64,000 nt of DNA from Zygnema cylindricum (lineage: Eukaryota > Streptophyta > Zygnematophyceae > Zygnematales > Zygnemataceae): contig JBBHKE010000403.1 in NCBI GenBank assembly GCA_037447655.1, positions 190,501 to 254,500 of the forward strand, given 5' to 3'. Numbering within the stretch: the stretch's first letter is position 1; each line of letters opens with the position of its first letter. The position numbers were made by a program, and so were the translations under genes. Below, in pieces: positions 9,532-22,178 of the stretch. The notes under the pieces are model-generated. The model searched no databases. It was not told the DNA's origin and saw only the letters and a list, made by a program, of their open reading frames with translations.

Positions 9532-11971
9532 GACCGAGTAGGTCCTACCGGCTGAATCACTGAAATGTCCAGAGATGATCCTCCGCTGACAGATGAGGAA
9601 GAACTTGTCGCAGATTGAAGAGGAACATTTTCAAAAATTACATATTCTTGAATTTTGGCATTTTTCTCAGAATCTGTCATGCCAAAAACATCAACCGAGT
9701 GACTCTCTTCCTTAACTTGAATATTCCTACCAGCTTGAAAAGTGTTTTTATCCGTATTGTTACCCTATAGCCTACGGAATCATCATCATATCCCATAAAA
9801 ATTTCAAGAACGGATTTAGGATGAAGCTTAGAAATATAAAGATTGTCTAAAATAAAGCATTTGCTACCAAAAACCCGAAAGTGACTCACATTGGGTTTCT
9901 TTCCGGTCCATACTTCATATGGTGGTTTTCCTTTTACTGCTCTAGTTTCTATTCTAATCCTAATATAAGATGCACAGGAGAAAGCTTCACCCCAAAATTT
10001 AAAATCTATCCCTTTATCCAACATCATAGATTATACACTTTCCGTTAAGGTTCGGTTAAGTCTTTCCAATACTCAGTTTTGCTTCGGAGTATAGGGAACT
10101 GTAAATTGACGAGAGATGCCATTTTCTTTTAAATAATATGAAAATGCATTAGAAATATATTCTCCTCCGTTGTCGGATCGAAGGGAGAGAATTGGCTTCT
10201 TATGAAGTTTTTCCGCCCAAATCCGAAAGTGCTTCAAGTGGGTAAACACTTCACTTTTCTCCTTCATAGAGTAAACTTTGTTGTATTGGGAGAAATCTTT
10301 TGTAAAAGTGACTAAAAACCGGCTGCCACTAAGTGAAGGGACTTTTGACGGTCCCCACACATCTGAATGAATTACTTGCAATAAATATGTGGCCCGGTTA
10401 TCCGCGGTCTGAGGTAGGGGCAGCTTGTGAAGCTTTCCCGAAACACAGCCATCACATACATGAGAATCTTTTTGTCCTAATTTGACACCATCTTTCATAT
10501 TTTGCTTTACCATTTTATCAAGCTTTTCATAATGAACATGACCGAGCCTCTTATGCCACAAAACATTTTCCGGAAGGACAGTGGAGTATGCAAATTCAAT
10601 TTCATTAGCCAAGTCTATCTAGTACAACAAGTTTGGGCCTCTAGTTCCTACCAAGGCTACTCTCCCATCTTTGCTTACTACCTTTTTCCCATTCTTTTGC
10701 AAAATTTCAAAACCTTTCATTTCAGCTACTAAAGTGGAAAACAATTTTTTTTTTAATTTTGGAATATAGAGAACATCATGTAAGGTCCTCTTTACAATCT
10801 GACCATTGATGTCACATTCTAACTCCACGCTTCCCTTTGCCGTAGCTTCCACACCATTGTCATCTGCATAATAAATCCGACGAGTGGGAATTGGATTGAG
10901 GGTTTTGAAGTAAGCCCGGTTGCCGCACATGTGGGAAGAGCACCCAGAATCCATAATCCACCCGTTCTCTTAAGATCCTTCCATGAGATCTTTCGCAAGA
11001 GCAAAGAATTCATCGTCATTCGATTGCGGAAATCTGACCTCATTGTCCTTTTCTTCCGTGGGATTATCTTGCTCCATCTCGTCGATTGCAAAAAAAACCG
11101 CATTTTTAACCGGCAGTTTTGATGCCGGAAATATAGGTGATGAAGTCTCCAATCGCACCTTCCATCACGCACGATAAATTCCTGTTTCACATGCTTTTAT
11201 AAATGCCGGACAGAGCCGGAAAACATGACCTTGACCAAAACAATAGACACATCTATCAAATTGCTTATAATTTGGATTAGGCGAAAAATTCTTATTTCCT
11301 GAAAATCCAGGCGGCCTAAATGTCTGAGCATTGTAAGCTACTGCTGTATGTCCTCCATTCAATGCTATGTTGTTTCCCTCTTCCTCTAGAATGTAAGCTT
11401 CAACTACAGCTATATTCCATTTACTCTTCTCTAACCTCTTTAATTGTTCCGAGGCTCCTTTATATTCAATAAGAAGCCCTCTCATTAAAATCATTGCATA
11501 GGGAGGAAAATTCCCCCCGGAACATGCATTTTCCGATAACAAAAGTTTGAAACCACTACAGTATGATTTCATATCACCCCCGGTATATTTATAATCCCAA
11601 ATTTTTCCAGCAGTTATAACCTCATTTTGCTCAGTAGCTATGACATGAGATTCTCTCAAACTCTTCCATAATTCAGATGCCGTAGTGATACTGATATACG
11701 TCATGTTTAAATCTTCCAACAAAATAAACTTGAGAACATGTAAAGCATCCTCATTTTTCTTTTCAAAATCTGGGTCCGTATCGAAAAGAACACTAGAGAC
11801 CACATCATACAACTTTACTTGCTTAAGGTAAGATTTAGTCAAATCAGCCCAATGCATATATTTTTCCCCATTAAACACCGGGATCCGTGAGGACGAGCCC
11901 GTGACATGTGGATTTGAGGCAGTTGGTGCCCCTGAAGAAGAAGAAGAAGTAGCAGCAGCAGCAGTTGCCAT

Positions 11972-12902
11972 AATCACAATCAAAGTACAAAGAGGAAACT
12001 CTCACGAATACCCACAAATGACCAACTTCACAATGAAGCTCCAAGCAAATCAGACACACACTAGGTCTGCAAATTTGCCACAATGAAGAAAATACACCAA
12101 AGAAAACACATGCAAAATTTCACACAATTGTGCCTAAAGATCACAATGATCTTATAATTAAAAAGAACCAAAAACTGCTTCGCAGTTTTTCATACAAAGA
12201 AAAACCTAACTTCCAAAATATTCTAAGTCCTACATATACAAGTGAGCCTACAACTGATCTAAACCGTACCACAATTACCGTGGTCCACCGCTACACTAAA
12301 TCTTTACCAAACCAAACCTTCGCCGTCTGCCGTACAAATTATTTACATCAATCTTTAACTCTAGCCGCCGCTAAAGTGTGCAGCAAAAGTTCTTTCACCG
12401 AAATGACGGCGCACTTCAATATTTCACTTTCAAAAATGACGGCGAACTCCGTCCGCCGTCCACGCATTTGTTCCCACTGAAGATGAACCTCTACGTGTAA
12501 ATCGAGTCACCAAATGACTAATACTTCGTCGTCCAGATCAACCAACCTTGACTACCCCCACATAGCGACACGTGTGCCTGAGATGTACCAAGTCTGTGTA
12601 CTCTCTTTGGAGTTACATAAACACTAAATCCTGCCTACGATAGTTTAGCTTTCATACGAACTGCTATGGCTGCGGTGCTCTATCTGCGCAGCTGTAATGT
12701 TTAAAGCAGCGCAACTGTTTACTCAAGCTGCTATGACTGCGGTGTTCTACCAGCGCAGGTGCGACATTAGAGCAGCGCAGCATGGCAGCATAACAACGAA
12801 GTGTAGAGAGGATTACAGGTTTCCAGCTGCGACGTCAGACTTAGCGCAGCATGGCAGTTTAGCAACGAGATATAGAGAGGACTGAAGGTTTCCAAAACAA
12901 CA
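11972..12902 (-). mobile_element. Family A LTR plus leader, shared by A1 and A2
   Basis: The LTR begins at 12902 on the minus strand with TGTTGTTTTGGAAACC, directly after the A2 polypurine tract (AGGGGAG, read from 12909 to 12903). It therefore serves as 3' LTR of A2 and 5' LTR of A1. A1 gag begins at 11971. The LTR/leader boundary could not be fixed because every copy is followed by gag; no standard primer-binding site was seen. GCAGCGCAGC-rich repeats occupy the outer part (about 12660-12880). Confidence 0.75.
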
Positions 12903-15900
12903 CTCCCCTAAACCTTTAGACTCTCTCAGTCACTAAGTCCACATTCCTCTGTACAAAATTTCAATTCAGGTGCAGGTAAAGCCTTTGTCATCATATCTGC
13001 TACCATCATCTCATCCGGCATATAACTTAGTTTCAAAATTGTGTTCATCACCTTCTCTCTTACAAAATGCAGCTTAATATCAATGTGCTTGCTTTTGAAG
13101 TGATGACTTGGGTTAGATACAATCAGTATAGCTGCCTGGTTGTCTCACAACACTATTTGAGGTCCAGATTGCATGAAATGAAGTTTTTCAAGGAGAGACT
13201 TTACCCAAAGTAACTCCGTGACAGCTGAGCTGCCTGCCATGTATTCAACCTCCATTGTAGACTGAGCTGTGACTTTCTAAAGCTTGCTGCTCCAAGAGCA
13301 TGTTCCACTTCCAATCTTCAGAATGAATCTTGTAGTGGAGCTGCGGCTTGGCATGTCCCCGTAACTCGCATCGCTCCAAGTCTGAATTTTTACTTCACCT
13401 CCACCGAGAGCAAGTCGCAAATTCTGTGTCCCTGCAAGATACCGCAGAACCCTCTTTGCTGCCTCCCAATCGGATCTCCTCGGATTTTGTAAACTCTGGC
13501 TTAAAGCACCGACTGCTGCCGCAATATTCGGACGTGTGCAATTTATGAGTAGATGAGACTGCCGACAATCTGACGATATGGAATGGCAGCCATAGAATCT
13601 GCTTCCCATGATTCGAAGGTGTCATCAAAAATGACTCCTCCATCGGTCTCCGTGCCTTCCACCTTTTGCTTAAATTCCATGGGAGTGGCACTTCCCTTTG
13701 CCTCTGCCATGCCAAACTTTTGAAGCATGTTCCCAATCGCTTCCCGCTGCGTTAGATAAATCATTCTCCGATGTCTATCCTTTTCTACTTGAATTCCAAT
13801 AATGTACTTTGCCTCCTCTAAATCTTTCATCTCAAATCTGGAATTCAAGGCTGCCTTTATTTTGTTAATCTCATTTAATGACTTACTTAGTAGCAGCAAA
13901 TCATCTACATACACGGCAATGTAAATAATCCCATCTTCCCCTTCCATAACATAGATTGAGTGATCCAAACTAATCCTCACAAAGTGGAGAATAGTTAGAA
14001 ACTCATATAGTTTTAGATTCCACTGAAGTGGAGCTTGCTTCAGTCCGTACAAGGATTTCAACAGCTTATAGTCCATATGTTCTTTTCCGGTCTCTACATA
14101 CATTTCAGGTTGTTTCATATAGATCACTTCCTCTAAATCTCCATGCAAAAAGGCTGTCTTAACATCCATTTGTTGTAATTCAATATTCTCAATGGCTGTT
14201 AAAGACAACAAAATTCTAACAGATGGAAAGCGGACAACCGATGAGAAAGTCTCTTCATAGTCAATTCCCTCTTTTTGACTATAGCCTTTTGCAACAAGCC
14301 TAGCCTTATATCTTTCAATTGAATTATCCGGATTCAGTTTAACTTTAAAAACCCACTTACACCCGATGGCTTTCCGATCCGGTGGAAGCTCCACAAGCTC
14401 CCAAGTTTGAGCCTCCATAATCGATCTCATTTCATCATTTGCCGCGGAAATCCATTGATCCTTTTCCGGGGCTGAAAAAGGCTTCTTGTATGGTGACCGG
14501 CTCGATCGTAGTGTCACAAAATAGAGCATGCTCCACCTGTTAACTTCGCAGTGTCGCAGCATCGCAGCTTCGCAGCGTCGTAGCAACATCGCAGCATCGC
14601 AGCTTCGCAGCGTCGTAGTAGCTTCGCAGCTTCGCAATTTCGTAGTTTCACAGTTTTCATCTAGATCCAGCGTGGTGATAGAAAGGAGAGCAGCTTCGCA
14701 GTTCCGCAGCCTGCTGCTTTGCCTTCTTCCCCCCGGAAAATCTGAGGCTAGAATTGTTGGAGCCAACCGTGTCCGCCGAGGAGGAGGAGAAAGAGGAGGA
14801 GGAGGAGGAGGAGGAGGAGGTGACCGAGTAGGTCCTACCGGCTGAATCACTGAAATGTCCGGAGATGATCCTCCGCCGACAGATGAGGAAGAACTTGTCG
14901 CAGATTGAAGAGGAACATTTTCAAAAATTACATATTCTGGAATTTTGACATTTTTCTCAAAATCTGTCATGCCAAAAGCATCAACCAAGTGACTCTCTTC
15001 CTTAACTTGAATATTCATAGCAACTTGAAGAGTGTTTCTATCCGTATTGTATACCCTATAGCCTACAGAATCATCATCATATCCCATAAAAAGTCCGGGA
15101 ACGGATTTGGGATGAAGCTTAGAAATAGGAAGATTGTCTAAAATAAAGCATTTGCTACCAAAAACCCGAAAGTGACTCACATTGGGTTTTTTTCCGATCC
15201 ATACTTCATATGGTGTTTTTCCTTTTACTGCTCTGGTTTCTATTTTATTCCTAATATAAGATGCACAGGAGAAAGCTTCACCCCAAAATTTAAAATATAT
15301 TTCTTTATCCAACATCATTTATTTTGCACTTTCTGTTAAGGTTCGGTTAAGTCTTTCCGATACTCTGTTTCGCTCCGGAGTATAGGGAACTGTAAATTGA
15401 CGAGAGATGCCATTTTCTTCTAAATAATATAAAAATGCATTAGAAATATATTTTCCTCCGTTGTCGGATCGAAGGGAGAGAATCGGCTTCTTGTGAAGTT
15501 TTTCCGCCCAAATCCGAAAGTGCTTGAACTGAGTAAACAATTCACTTTTCTCCCTCATAAAGTAAAATTTGTTGTATCGGGAGAAATCATCTGTAAAAGT
15601 GACTAAAAATTGGCTGCCACTAAGTGAAGGGTTTTTTGACGGTCCCCACACATCTGAATGAATTACTTGCAACAAATCTGTGGCCTGGTTATGTGCGGTC
15701 TGAGGTAGGGGCAGCTTGTGAAGCTTTCCCAAAGCATAACCATCACATACATGAGAATCTTTTTGTCCTAATTTGACACCATCTATCAAATTTTGATTTA
15801 CCATTTTATCAAGCCTTTCATAATGAACATGACCGAGCCTCTTATGCCACAAAACATTTTCCCGAAAGACACTGGAGTATGCAAATTCAATTTCATTAGC

Positions 15901-17268
15901 CAAGTCTATCAGGTACAACAAGTTTGGGCCTCTAGTTCGTACCAAGGCTACTCTCCCATCTTTGCTTACTACCTTTTTCCCATTCTTTTGCAAAATTTCA
16001 AAAACTTTCATTTCAGCTACCGAAGTGGAAAACAAATTTTTCTTAAATTTTGGAATATAGAGAACATCATGTAAGGTCCTCTTTACAATCTGACCATTGA
16101 TGTCACATGCTAGCTCCACGCTTCCCTTTGCTGTAGCCTCCACACTGTTGTCATCCGTATAATAAATCCGACGAGTGGGAATTGGATTGAGGGTTTTAAA
16201 GTAACCCCGGTTGCCGCACATGTGGGAAGAGCACCCAGAATCCATAATCCACCCGTTCTCTTGAGGTCCTTCCATGAGTTTTTTCGCAAGAGCAAAGAAT
16301 TCATCGTCATCCGATTGCGGAAATCTGACCTCATCGTCGTTTTCTTTCGTGGGATTATCTTGCTCCATCTTGTCGATTGCAAAGAAAACCACATTTTTAA
16401 CCGGCAGTTTTGATGTCGGAAATTTAGGTGATGAAGTCTTCGATCGCACCTTCCATCTCGTACGATAAATTCCTGTTTCACATGCTTTTATAAATGCCGG
16501 ACACAGCCGGAAAACATGACTTTGACCAAAACAATAGACACATCTATCAAATTGCTTATAATTCGGATTAGGAGAAAAATTCCTATTTCCTGAAAATCCA
16601 GGCGGCCTAAATGTCTGAGCATTGTAAGCTACTGTTGTATGTCCTCCATTCAATGCTATGTTATTTCCCTCTTCCTCTATAATGTAAGCTTCAGCTACAG
16701 CTATATTCCATTTACTCTTCTCTAACCTTTTTAATTGTTCCGAGGCTCCTTTATATTCAGTAGAAAGCCCTCTCATTAAAATCATTCCTTGATGATAGGG
16801 AGGAAAATTCCCCCCGGAGCATGCATTTTCCGATAACAAAAGTTTGAAACCACTAAAGTATGATTTCATATCACCCTCGGTAAATTTATAATCCCAAATT
16901 TTTCAAGCAGTTATAACCTCATTTTGCTTAGTAGCTATGACATGAGATTCTCTCAAACTCTTCCATAATTCAAATGCCGTAGTGATACTGATATACGTCA
17001 TGTTTAAGTCTTCCGACAAAATAAACTTGAAAACATGTAAAGCATCCTCATTTTTCTTTTCAAAATCTGGGTCCGTATCCAAAAGAACACCAGAGACCAC
17101 ATCATACAACTTTACTTGCTTAAGGTAAGATTTAGTCAAATCAGCCCAATACATATATTTTTCCCCATTAAACACTGGGATCCGTGAGGGCGTACCCGTG
17201 CCTTGTGGATTTGAGGCAGTTGGTGCCCCTGAAGAAGAAGAAGAAGCAACAGCAGCAACAGTTGCCAT
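12903..17268 (-). pseudogene. Copia family A unit A2 gag-pol (best-preserved A copy)
   Basis: A single gag-pol frame runs from ATG 17268 to about 13543 with only two in-frame stops: a Gly-to-TGA change at about 16900 in gag, and TAA at 15319-15321 in integrase. It contains a CCHC knuckle (CVYCFGQSHVFRLC, about 16500-16545), protease MDSGCSSHMC (about 16236), the integrase HHCC region and HSDVWGPS, RSDNGGKY where GGEY is usual (about 15455), RT YVDDLLLL (about 13900) and RNase H with SDASYGD. A frameshift near 13545 separates RT from RNase H, and the CDNQ motif is broken by a stop near 13145. A polypurine tract follows the RNase H end at 12903-12909. The copia type and domain order are clear. 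Confidence 0.9.
14544..14658. repeat. 8-bp minisatellite inside A2 pol
   Basis: Repeated CGCAGCTT / CGCAGCGT / CGCAGCAT octamers between the integrase and RT segments, translated on the minus strand as a Cys/Arg/Ala-rich stretch. Here the frame stays open, unlike in A1. Confidence 0.8.
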
Positions 17269-18220
17269 AATCAGAATCAAAGTACAAAGAGACACTCTCA
17301 CGAATACCCACAAATGACCAACTTCACAATGAAGATCCAAGCAAATCAAACACACACTAGGTCTGCAAAATTTCCAGAATGAAGAAAATAGACCAAAGAA
17401 AACACATGCAGAATTTCACACAATTGTGCCAAAAGATCACAATGATTTTATAATTAAAAAGCCTTAAAAACTGCTTCGCAGTTTTTTATACAAAGAAAAA
17501 CCTAACTTACAAAATATTCTAAGTCCTACATATACAAGTGAGCCTACAGCTGATCTAAACGTACCACAATTATCGTGGTCCACCGGTACACTAAATCTTT
17601 ACCAAACCAAACCTTCGCCGTCTGCCGTACAAATTATTTACATCAATCTTTAACTCTAGCCGCCGCTAAAGTGTTTAGCAAAAGTTCTTTCACCGAAATG
17701 ACGGCGCACTTTAATATTTCACTTTCAAAAATGACGGCGAACTCTGTCCGCCATCGACGCATTCGTTCCCACTGAAGATGAACCTCCACGTGTAAATCGA
17801 GTCACCAAATGACTGCGTATTTCGTCGTCCAGATCAACCAACCTTGACTACCCCCACATACCGACACGAGTGCCTAAGGTGTACCAAGTCTGTGTACTCC
17901 CTTTGGAGTTACATAAACACTAAATCGTGCCTACGACAGTTTAGCTTTCATACGAACTGCTATGGCTGCGGTGCTCTACCTGCGAAGCTGTAATGTTTAA
18001 AGCTGCGTAGCTGTAATGTTTAAAGCAGCGCAACTGTTTACTCAAGCTGCTATGACTGCGGTGTTCTACCAGCGCAGTTGCGACATTAGAGCAGCGCAGC
18101 ATGGCAGTATAGCAACGAAGTATAGAGAGGTTACAGATTTCCAGCTGCGACGTCAGACTTAGCGCAGCATGGCAGTTTAGCAACGAGATATAGAGAGGAT
18201 TGAAGGTTTCCAAAACAATA
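17269..18220 (-). mobile_element. Family A 5' LTR plus leader of A2
   Basis: Collinear with 11972-12902. The outer end at 18220 reads TATTGTTTTGGAAACC, so the terminal TG is changed to TA. It borders the piggyBac relic directly, and this is the right end of the A insertion. No target duplication can be tested because the left end (A0) is truncated. Confidence 0.75.
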
Positions 18221-19215
18221 GGGGTTCCCAATTTCTGGTGGTTAAGGAGTGAGAAAGGGTGGGGGGCTTTGGGAACAATGTTGGAGGGAAAGTGTAGCAG
18301 AACAAGGAAAAGTTTAACCTCTTTGGGCTACCCGGATGAAAAATTGCTAAACGGGATGAAAAAACAAAGAGACGGGGTGACGAAAAGGGTGCCTAAGTTG
18401 GGGGATTTTAGTTTCGAGTAATGCGACCAACAGGGTATGATGGCATGTGCGTGGGTAGACAAACGGAACGTTGTGCCCTCGGTGTGGATGTTGTCCACCT
18501 GTTTCGGAGCGCGTCCTGAACTTGTTCAACGACGTAGAGGAGGTAACCCAATAGAGCGACCAGATGTGTAACCATGTATAACAAATACAAAGGAGGAGTA
18601 GACAAGTTTAATCGAGCATGTTTGGAAAAAGGGACTCTGCAAAGGACCTCCAAACATCAGCGTCAATGATGGTTGAAGCTCTTTATGGGATTAATGGACG
18701 GAACAATGACAAACGCTTCGATCCTGTACAACACGCTATTGGAGCCAGAAGGAAAGCCTCACACCAGAAGGGAAGATTTCCTTCACTTGCTTCAAAAATA
18801 ATTATTGGAAAGAAAAGCGATTGGTGAATACTGCTTTAAGTTGGCCGCGGGGGGTCCATCTATGGCGGGGGAAAAACATGTATCCGTGCCGCTGCACGAA
18901 ATCCCCAAATACGTCGAGCGAGCTCGCGGCCGTGAGGAATTTAATGCAAATTGTATTGAATGCGCGTTTGCTCACTCAAACGGGCTAGAGTGTTCCCACA
19001 AAAATTGTCGCGTGAAAGGAAAAAAATAGAAAGGGAAGTCTACGGGAAGGCATCCGACTAAGTACAATTGTAAAAAGTGTGAAGTGTCATTGTGTCGTAC
19101 CGCCTGCTTTGACAAACACCACGAATCCGAGAGTAAAAAAGAAAAAGATCAGCTGAAAATGATAAGGAAATCGCAAATGCTAGACGAAAAATGGGAAAAC
19201 GACTTGTAAGATATA
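18221..19215 (+). pseudogene. piggyBac-type transposase, C-terminal part (broken)
   Basis: The transposase resumes at GVPNFWW after the A array. SEKGWGALGTM fits the family pattern after the second Asp, and ACAWVDKRNV matches the CKWxDKxDV block. YNKYKGGVDKFN near 18577 holds the GGVD catalytic Asp region. The C-terminal cysteine-rich zinc ribbon (Tnp_zf-ribbon_2 type) is visible as CIEC, ECSHKNC, CKKCEVSLC and CFDKHH at about 18950-19125. Stops lie at 18419 and 19027, with a frameshift near 18563 and two stops near 18666 and 18800. Together with 4286-5895 and 7105-7366 this makes one decayed gene whose parts now span 15 kb. Confidence 0.85.
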
Positions 19216-19931
19216 TCAAACACGTTTTGAAAGAGTGAGCAGCGAGAAAACGAAAACGGATGAGTCTAAACATCACCAGTCTACGGTTCGCACTGTCTCA
19301 TCGAAAGAGGACGTGTGATTGTTGCACTTTTACTCGTGCATCGTATTATTTGGCAACACTCAATTACAGTGTGTTGTCTATTCGGAAAATCCAACTCTGA
19401 GTCTGCATTTATCTTGTTAATGCGGTTCAGTTTCAGGCGAATCAATATACAACAACAATTTTGGGCGGCATGCGGCAACAATCCACGCAGGTTATACGAG
19501 TGGTTTTTTAAAAGTTTTTGAATGAGGTATCAACAGAAAGAATCATTCAAAAAATAGTAGGAAGACAATGATGATAATTGATTGAGACCCTAACATGGGT
19601 GACCGGGCCGTATTTCGGCAGTGTATTTGCAACAAGACATTCGAATCAAACATCGTCACCGTACTAGTTGCTAAAAGAAGAAGACTTACGTTTAGAAAAA
19701 GATTTGGGTACCCACCTCTTTACATTTTTTCCTTTGTTAAGGATAACAATCGACAACCACGTCTTATTCAAGTACTCCGTTTGTATTAGGAAAAAACTTA
19801 CAGAGGACAAACTGGAATTGTGCGCTGCTAATTTTTGCATGAAAAAGACATCCAAAACTACGAAACGTGGTGGTTCAAGTCAAAAATTCGACAAACGAAT
19901 GTGTAGAATCATTTTCTCATAGTTAATGGTC
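19216..19931. other. No recognisable gene
   Basis: Sequence between the piggyBac zinc ribbon and the B 5' LTR. It may include the piggyBac 3' terminal region, but no terminal repeat or TTAA duplication could be identified. Short frames show no known motif. Confidence 0.4.
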
Positions 19932-20817
19932 TGTTGAAAAGAGGTAATTAATAGTTCACTTCTCTAATTTATTTCCACTTTAAAGAGAGAGAGTGAGGAT
20001 CAAAGGCACGCCATGGCTGCCGCAATATTTAGAAAGTGGCAAAGTTAGAAGTAGAGGATATTTTACCAAAATAGTGCCTAGGTCCAGATTTGAACCTGGG
20101 TCTATTAACCTCTATATAGTCGTATGCCGTACACTAAAGCGTTATTCAAACGATACACGGGACGGGTTTCAAAGATATATAAACATTAACGCAACAGCTA
20201 ATTAACACCAGACTAACGAAGAGGAACAATTCATGCATATACGCAAATCTGAACCGTGTAAAATATGTTTTGATCAGACGGCCGGCATTATAGCCGCCAC
20301 GCGAAGTGAGCTTTTGGCGGCATACGGAGATAGTGTCACGCGGTGCCACTTGGCGCCACATTATTTGATACCGGAGAAAATGGGAGAAGGAACCATGGCT
20401 TCCGATTTGACAAGTGTCACCTTGTAGACCTTGTCCTACAATGGTCGTACGATAAGGACATCGCCCATTGTACCTTCTTGTACTGTATAGTGTTCTTATT
20501 GGACTAGGGTTTAGTAGTAGGTAGTCGTGAGAAGGCAGACCAAGTCTTAGTAACATTTAGGTACCTCTCTCTAAGAGAGCTTGTAACAGTAAAGGTCATC
20601 TTTGACCAGCCATAACTTACTGCTCAGGGGAGCAAATTCAATGATTCTTTTTGCGTTTTACACAAGGGAGTCTTGTCCTCATAGGGGTAAGGGTGGTTAT
20701 AATTATTTTGTGCCTGGACCGCGCTTAATCAGAAGGAAAGTGGAAGGGGCAAATATTATCCTTCAGGCTTTACATAGGCTGCTCATTCTGTGGGACAATG
20801 GAGACCACAAAATTTCA
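19932..20817 (+). mobile_element. Copia family B 5' LTR
   Basis: TGTTGAAAAGAGG start, AAATTTCA end, 886 bp. It matches the 3' LTR that is now in two parts (41635-42183 and 47612-47958). It contains an antisense tRNA-like B-box (reverse complement GGTTCAAATCTGG near 20085-20100). The ATG at 20798 inside the LTR opens the gag frame. Confidence 0.9.
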
Positions 20818-22178
20818 AGTTATGGGCCCACCCTCTAGGGTGCCCATATTTAATGGATCAGACTTTTTTTATTGGGAAATGATGATGGAGGGAGATCTAT
20901 TTGAGAAGCATCTATGGGGCATAGTGTCAGGACAAATTTGATGCCCACCTCCACCTTGGTTTGGAGGGACCCGTTTTTCTGGCACCTTTGTCACTATAGT
21001 AGCCAAAAAAGCTGCCACCATCACTGAGGATGAAGATGAGGAAGGAGAGGAGATTTTCATGGAAGGAGAAAAGGGAGGAGTTGCAACTCAAGTGACACAA
21101 TTGTCGAAGGCGATACCGGCAGCATCACCACTTGCAACGTTGAAAATGGTTCAGACCGACAGATCAGAGTATGAAAAGTGGAACTACAAAATAAAGGTTG
21201 CTAAGCTCTTAATTATTTAAAAGTGTAGCAAAACGCATTGCCATTCCCCTTATGCATGTCAAATCTTCATCTCATATTTGGGTATCACTAGTTAACAAAT
21301 ATAAGAGTGGATCATTGCAGCAGCAACAGTTGGAAAAAAATGAGATCGCAGCTTATACTTATAAGGGAGGAAACATGAATAATTATTGCAATAATTTAGG
21401 AGCATTGTTTGGAGAGCTACAGAGTGCAGGTAACTCATGGTGTGAGAGACAAAGAGTGAATAAATTAATGATGAAACTACCTGAAGAGTATAAGAATATC
21501 ATTAACCGATTGCAGGAAATAGGAGATAGCAATTGGAATTGGGATGACACAAAATGGGAATAATTTTGGTGAAAGAAAGCACCATAAAGCTTAAGAGAGG
21601 GAGTCCAAGTGTTCAAGCATTGTCTGCACGAGCTAATTGGCGGAAGCGTGATGAGGAGAGAGGGAAAGATCCCTATCGAAACTTTGGTCGAAGTGGACAA
21701 GGAGGTGGCTGATTTGATAGACAAGGGAGAGGAACTTCTCGAGGAGGATTATGTCACTTCTTCAAGAAACCGGGACACTATATCGCAGATTGTGTCAAAC
21801 TTGCACATCTTCGACTGAAAGATGGACAAGGAACCTCAAAGGATGGAGGAAAGAAAAAAGGCTTTCGTGACTCAAGTTCATGATGAGGTAGAGGACGAAG
21901 AAACAGAACAGGAAGCAGAGCTTGAAAAGCTTCTTCATAATCCAAAAACCACTGAAAAACATGTCAACATTCCATGAAGACAAAAGTGTGCTTTCGGAGG
22001 TAAGAGGGATCCACCCGAGGATGGGTGGATCATAGACTCAGGGGCCTCAATGCATATGTGCAAAGATAAGAGGTGGTTCACTAAACTGAGAAAGATCCCA
22101 ATAGTTGAAATAGAGTATGGAGATGGTAGATTAGAAACCAGAAGTCTTGTTGGAACTGTTGACTTGAAGGTTTTAGAA
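20798..22178 (+). pseudogene. Copia family B gag and protease start (broken)
   Basis: The gag frame starts at ATG 20798 in the LTR and runs through the primer-binding site (FQVMGPPSRVPIFNG). It stops at about 20939, and further stops and frame changes follow. A gag middle segment is open at 21252-21563. The knuckle near 21750 reads CHFFKKPGHYIADC, so the second Cys is replaced by Phe. The protease motif WIIDSGASMHMC is near 22023. The sequence ends at VDLKVL (about 22178), where an LTR fragment of family D begins. Integrase and most of RT of this element are missing from the window; the element resumes at 40805. Confidence 0.85.
20818..20832 (+). promoter_or_regulatory. Primer-binding site for initiator tRNA-Met anticodon arm (family B)
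   Basis: AGTTATGGGCCCACC directly follows the LTR CA. Apart from its first base it is complementary to the GGTGGGCCCATAACC anticodon-arm segment that I recall for plant initiator tRNA-Met. This is the half-tRNA arrangement known from Drosophila copia. Confidence 0.7.

Larger units (their letters stand above)
7784..11971 (-). pseudogene. Copia family A unit A1 gag-pol (broken)
   Basis: A Ty1/copia polyprotein in the order gag, protease, integrase, reverse transcriptase, RNase H. Gag starts at ATG 11971. It has the RIPVFNGEKY copia gag motif and a CCHC knuckle (CVYCFGQGHVFRLC, about 11209-11250), then a stop at 11165. The protease DSG motif (MDSGCSSHMC) is at about 10945. Integrase shows HKRLGHVHYEKL with CDGC, HSDVWGPS and RSDNGGEY at 10150-10570. 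Reverse transcriptase has YVDDL near 8660, and RNase H has DNQAAIAI near 7870. Stops near 11165, 10972, 10619 and 10073 and frameshifts between 9.4 and 9.75 kb break the frame. The linker before RT holds a GGA-encoded polyproline run and an 8-bp minisatellite. The 3' end is lost in the gap and mirror segment. Confidence 0.9.

Noticed and set aside
11972-12902. Primer-binding site of family A
   Set aside because: Neither the 3' end nor the anticodon arm of initiator tRNA-Met is matched in the leader, and the LTR end could not be fixed.
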